Source: Phycisphaerae bacterium (GTDB taxonomy: Bacteria > Planctomycetota > Phycisphaerae > Phycisphaerales > UBA1924). Taken from it: a stretch of 64,000 bases of DNA. Location: the NCBI GenBank assembly GCA_016873295.1, contig VGXM01000003.1, forward strand, positions 1 to 64,000, in the 5' to 3' direction. The translations under genes and the position numbers were made by a program. Below, piece by piece: positions 61,893-64,000 of this stretch; the first letter of the stretch is position 1; each line of letters opens with the position of its first letter. The notes beneath the pieces were generated by a model. That model ran no database searches, was not told the origin of the DNA, and was given only the letters and a program-made list of their open reading frames with translations.

Positions 61893-62063
61893 ATGGTGAC
61901 CTCCGAAGCGAATAATCTCGCCGATGCGACGCTGCTCATGGCGCAGGCCGCCGAGGGCGATCGGGCGGCGGCGGATCGTCTGCTCTCGCGGGTCAATGAG
62001 CAGCTCCTGAGGGCTGCCCATTTGGCGATCCGTGGCGAGCGAGTTCCGAAACCCGAGTCATGA
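61893..62063 (+). pseudogene. truncated ECF sigma factor (first ~50 codons)
   Basis: The 56-residue reading starts MVTSEANNLADATLLMAQAA and continues EGDRAAADRLLSRVNEQLLR then AAHLAIRGER. It aligns with the start of the ECF sigma gene at 63757 (DATILMNAAAGGDKAAADQL, LPLVYDQLRRDAESRFARER), the region 2 N-terminus of planctomycete ECF sigma factors. After RGER the similarity stops and the frame ends at TGA 62061-62063, six bases into the end of the convergent aminotransferase gene. Regions 2.2-4 are missing, so it is a remnant. The matching kinase tail lies at 63400. Confidence 0.8.
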
Positions 62064-63314
62064 CAGCTCGATCCGGAGGCCTTCGACCGCCCGCTCGATG
62101 TCCTGCACGGAGTTGAAGAGGTGCATGGAGAACCGAAGGCCATTCGGCAGCTTCGGGAGCGCCTTCAGCGCGACCTGGTGTCTCTCGAGCATCCGACTGA
62201 TGAACTCGCGCGGATCCACGCCATCGGGAAGTTGCACGGCGAGCAGGGGTGAGGCTGTCGGCCCCGGCGCCGGGCTGACAATGCGGGCCTGGGGGACGCG
62301 GCCGAGCATCTCAAACAGGCGATTGCGGAGTTCGAGGTTGTGCGTCTCGATCTTCTGAATGCCGATGGCGCGGTTGTAGTCGATCGCCGCGCCAAGGCCG
62401 ATCACTCCCGGCACATTGAGAAGTCCGGTGGAATCGCTCTGAGCCTCGCGCCCGGCCTGCTCCGCGATGAGGTGGACACGATCCCTCGCGTCTTCCCGCA
62501 GGAACAGCACGCCTGTTCCCTTGGGTCCGAGCAGCCACTTGTGGCCGGTGGCGGCGTAGACATCACAGCCCAGCCGCCGCACATCAACATCAATGCCTCC
62601 GAGGGCCTGCGCACCGTCGACGATCGCGAGGCACCCATGCTCACGAGCCAGCCCGGAGAGTTCGGAGACGGGCATGAGCAGGCCGGTGGTGTACAGCACG
62701 TGGGAGAATGACAGCACGCGTGTTCTGGGCGTGATCGCCTTGCGGAATCGATCGACGATGGCCGCGGCGCTGTTCTCGCCGGGCGGGATAGGGACCTTGT
62801 CGAGCACGATGCCGCGGCGTTGCACGAGGTAGTCCCAGCAGTGGTGGCCCCCGCCGTGCTCCTGGTCGGTCGTCAGCACGCGATCGCCCGGCCCGAGATC
62901 CAGGCCCGCGGCGACGCTGTTCATGCCGTCGGTCGTGCCCCGCGTCAGGATGGTCTCGTCGCGTGTGCATCGGAGCATCGCGGCCGCCTTGTCGCGGACG
63001 TGCTCCATGGCCGGCGGCTGAACCCGGTACGCCTGATGCACCGGATGTGTCTCCAGTTCCATCCATGCCGCGAGTGTGCGATCCACCACCGGCTTGGGCG
63101 ACGGGCCGACGCTCCCCGTCTGCAAGTAGGCGAGACCCGGCGCGAGCAGGACGTCCGCCGCATCCGCCAGTCCACGGTCCACCTCCGGCCGCGGCTCTGA
63201 TCGTCTGGTCGACTCAGCGCCCGGAGTGATGCCGGCGCTGCATGCCCGCGCTGCGGTCAACGCACCGATCGATGCGAGAAACGACCGCCGGTCGAAAGGA
63301 GGGCTGCCGATCAT
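62058..63314 (-). CDS. Tat-exported class V aminotransferase family (PLP enzyme)
   Basis: A 418-residue protein with a twin-arginine signal (FDRRSFLASIGALTAARACS), then a fold-type I PLP enzyme of the class V aminotransferase/isopenicillin-N epimerase/cysteine desulfurase group: TRGTTDGMNSVAAGLDLG, DQEHGGGHHCWDYLV, the PLP Asp in CLAIVDGAQALGGIDVDV and the Schiff-base Lys in YAATGHKWLLGPKGTGVLF. The C-terminal domain ends in SMHLFNSVQDIERAVEGL. Export by Tat fits a folded cofactor enzyme. It sits between the two halves of a broken sigma/kinase pair, on the opposite strand. Substrate unknown. Confidence 0.88.
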   Translation of the reverse strand: MIGSPPFDRRSFLASIGALTAARACSAGITPGAESTRRSEPRPEVDRGLADAADVLLAPGLAYLQTGSVGPSPKPVVDRTLAAWMELETHPVHQAYRVQPPAMEHVRDKAAAMLRCTRDETILTRGTTDGMNSVAAGLDLGPGDRVLTTDQEHGGGHHCWDYLVQRRGIVLDKVPIPPGENSAAAIVDRFRKAITPRTRVLSFSHVLYTTGLLMPVSELSGLAREHGCLAIVDGAQALGGIDVDVRRLGCDVYAATGHKWLLGPKGTGVLFLREDARDRVHLIAEQAGREAQSDSTGLLNVPGVIGLGAAIDYNRAIGIQKIETHNLELRNRLFEMLGRVPQARIVSPAPGPTASPLLAVQLPDGVDPREFISRMLERHQVALKALPKLPNGLRFSMHLFNSVQDIERAVEGLRIELS

Positions 63315-63399
63315 GCTTCGTCAGTATACCCGACAGTGTCCAGATAGCCGTCGCACGGACGACGCCGGGAGTTCAACCGAGCATCGTCGCTCCGGATCT

Positions 63400-63516
63400 G
63401 TCGCAAGCGTCTACACGGCCTGGGACACCGCCGAGCCCGGCAAGGGCTACGACGCCAAGGCTGCGGAGTGGAAGGGCAAACCTGACGCCGCAGCGTCAAC
63501 ACCGGACAAGAAGTGA
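63400..63516 (+). pseudogene. C-terminal remnant of a planctomycete Ser/Thr kinase (TPR type)
   Basis: The last 38 codons before TGA 63514-63516 read VASVYTAWDTAEPGKGYDAK then AAEWKGKPDAAA. The motif AWxxAEPGKGYxxxAAEWRxKL closes many planctomycete membrane Ser/Thr kinases with TPR repeats that are encoded just after ECF sigma genes. Nothing upstream in frame is kinase-like, so only the end survives. With the sigma stub at 61893 it brackets the aminotransferase gene. Confidence 0.7.
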
Positions 63517-63616
63517 CGCGGCGGTCCTTCTCGCTGGCAAGAGTCGCAGGTTCGAAGCGAGTCGCACCAACACAATCGGCCCTGGCGCACGCGCCAAGAC
63601 CGATTCAATTGAGGAC

Positions 63617-63660
63617 AGGAGGTGGTCTGACGACCCGCTTATCGGAGCCCCAGAGACAAC
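63617..63660. repeat. dispersed repeat, copy R4 (3' half only)
   Basis: GGAGGTGGTCTGACGACC ... GAGCCCCAGAGACAACG aligns with the 3' half of R1/R2 (GGTGTGACGAAG ... CCCAGAGACACGG). The hairpin half is absent. It lies 96 bp before the ECF sigma start. Together R3 (5' half) and R4 (3' half) flank the broken sigma-kinase segment. Confidence 0.55.
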
Positions 63661-63756
63661 GCGCGTGGATGCGAACGCCCGGCAGCATCAGCCCCCGGCC
63701 CGGGCGACGCAGGGTTCGGCCGCACGTGGACTTCCTGTACACTGTGCACCGTCCCG

Positions 63757-64000
63757 ATGGAACAGGAAGATGCCACCATCCTGATGAACGCCGCGGCCGG
63801 TGGCGACAAGGCCGCCGCCGATCAGCTGCTGCCCTTGGTCTACGACCAACTCCGTCGCGACGCAGAATCTCGATTCGCACGTGAGCGAGACGGCCACACC
63901 CTTTCGGCCACCGCCATGGTCCACGAGGCCTACCTCCGGCTCGTGGGGCCGAGGCATGTGCCGTGGGCTGGTCGCGGCCACTTTTGCGCCGCGGCCGCGG
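63757..64000 (+). CDS. ECF sigma factor, planctomycete type (runs off right edge)
   Basis: The first 81 codons are present: MEQEDATILMNAAAGGDKAA, ADQLLPLVYDQLRRDAESRF, then the region 2 core HTLSATAMVHEAYLRLVG and GRGHFCAAAA. The ATA(L/M)VHEAYLRL and GHFxAAAA blocks identify the group of planctomycete ECF sigma factors usually encoded before a membrane Ser/Thr kinase. The rest lies outside the window. ATG at 63757 overlaps no neighbour; no clear promoter seen in the 240-bp upstream interval, which holds repeat R4. Confidence 0.88.
   Translation, partial: MEQEDATILMNAAAGGDKAAADQLLPLVYDQLRRDAESRFARERDGHTLSATAMVHEAYLRLVGPRHVPWAGRGHFCAAAA

Noticed and set aside
63226..63516. A 96-codon plus-strand gene upstream of the sigma factor
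   Set aside because: Its first half is antisense to the start of the aminotransferase gene and not protein-like; only the last 38 codons are meaningful, as the kinase remnant listed.

Overview
The window comes from a high-GC bacterium that is very probably a planctomycete of the Phycisphaerae/Phycisphaerales type. This is inferred from several features: small membrane proteins ending in a CxxCGYxLxG...CPECG zinc ribbon (three loci), the planctomycete-type ECF sigma factor and Ser/Thr-kinase remnants at the right end, type III glutamine synthetase, system II cytochrome c maturation, and an OstA-like gene. No rRNA, CRISPR array or complete insertion sequence was seen. Three tRNA genes are present: Ile2-type CAU, Ser-CGA and Ser-GCU.

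Layout. 1-14.7 kb is housekeeping: OstA-like envelope protein (cut by the left edge), a DUF6602-like nuclease-fold candidate, 4-hydroxyphenylpyruvate dioxygenase, a pseudokinase, GMP synthase, an RsbW-like/STAS/MlaE set, ribH-nusB-ftsY, tRNA-Ile2, glutamine synthetase III, trpA, methionine aminopeptidase. 14.8-42.6 kb is a large electron-transfer locus in three transcription blocks. The first (plus, 14.97-22.4 kb) has three multiheme cytochromes, two NHL-repeat lipoproteins and a large outer-membrane beta-barrel. The second (minus, 29.9-24.66 kb) has a NapC-like multiheme protein, two 13+2-motif paralogous cytochromes and a thioredoxin-fold/TPR protein. The third (plus, 30.1-40.8 kb) has an NTF2-like protein, a sigma54 response regulator, two sensor proteins, a tetraheme membrane cytochrome next to an octaheme hydroxylamine-oxidoreductase (HAO) family protein, and ResB/ResC cytochrome c synthetase. 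A CcmC-like protein follows on the minus strand. I count 69 CXXCH motifs plus six CX3CH/CX4CH motifs in eight proteins. A convergent Type II restriction-modification pair sits between the first two blocks. Near-consensus sigma54 promoters (-24/-12) precede all three blocks, matching the NtrC-type regulator encoded inside the third.

43-58.4 kb returns to metabolism and housekeeping: histidine utilisation genes hutI, a hutG-like gene and hutU (separated by three uncharacterised genes), two tRNA-Ser, coaC, rpoZ, a DUF3553 protein, a redoxin, a host-attachment-family protein, a DUF2934 protein, and a multi-PAS histidine kinase with its LuxR-type response regulator. The kinase N-terminus is recognisably derived from a CheB/CheR fusion protein.

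58.4-64 kb is an accessory, rearranged region: four copies of a dispersed repeat built around a perfect hairpin, separated by small orphan genes (membrane, zinc-ribbon, DUF4375). An aminotransferase gene is flanked by the first 50 or so codons of an ECF sigma gene on one side and the last 38 codons of a planctomycete Ser/Thr-kinase gene on the other. An intact-looking ECF sigma gene runs off the right edge.

The most interesting unit is the multiheme locus. The inferred picture is a sigma54-controlled respiratory system in which a membrane quinol-linked tetraheme and NapC-like cytochromes exchange electrons with an HAO-family enzyme and with large periplasmic cytochromes, with a porin/NHL/cytochrome module at the outer membrane. 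Substrate and direction of electron flow cannot be read from sequence alone.
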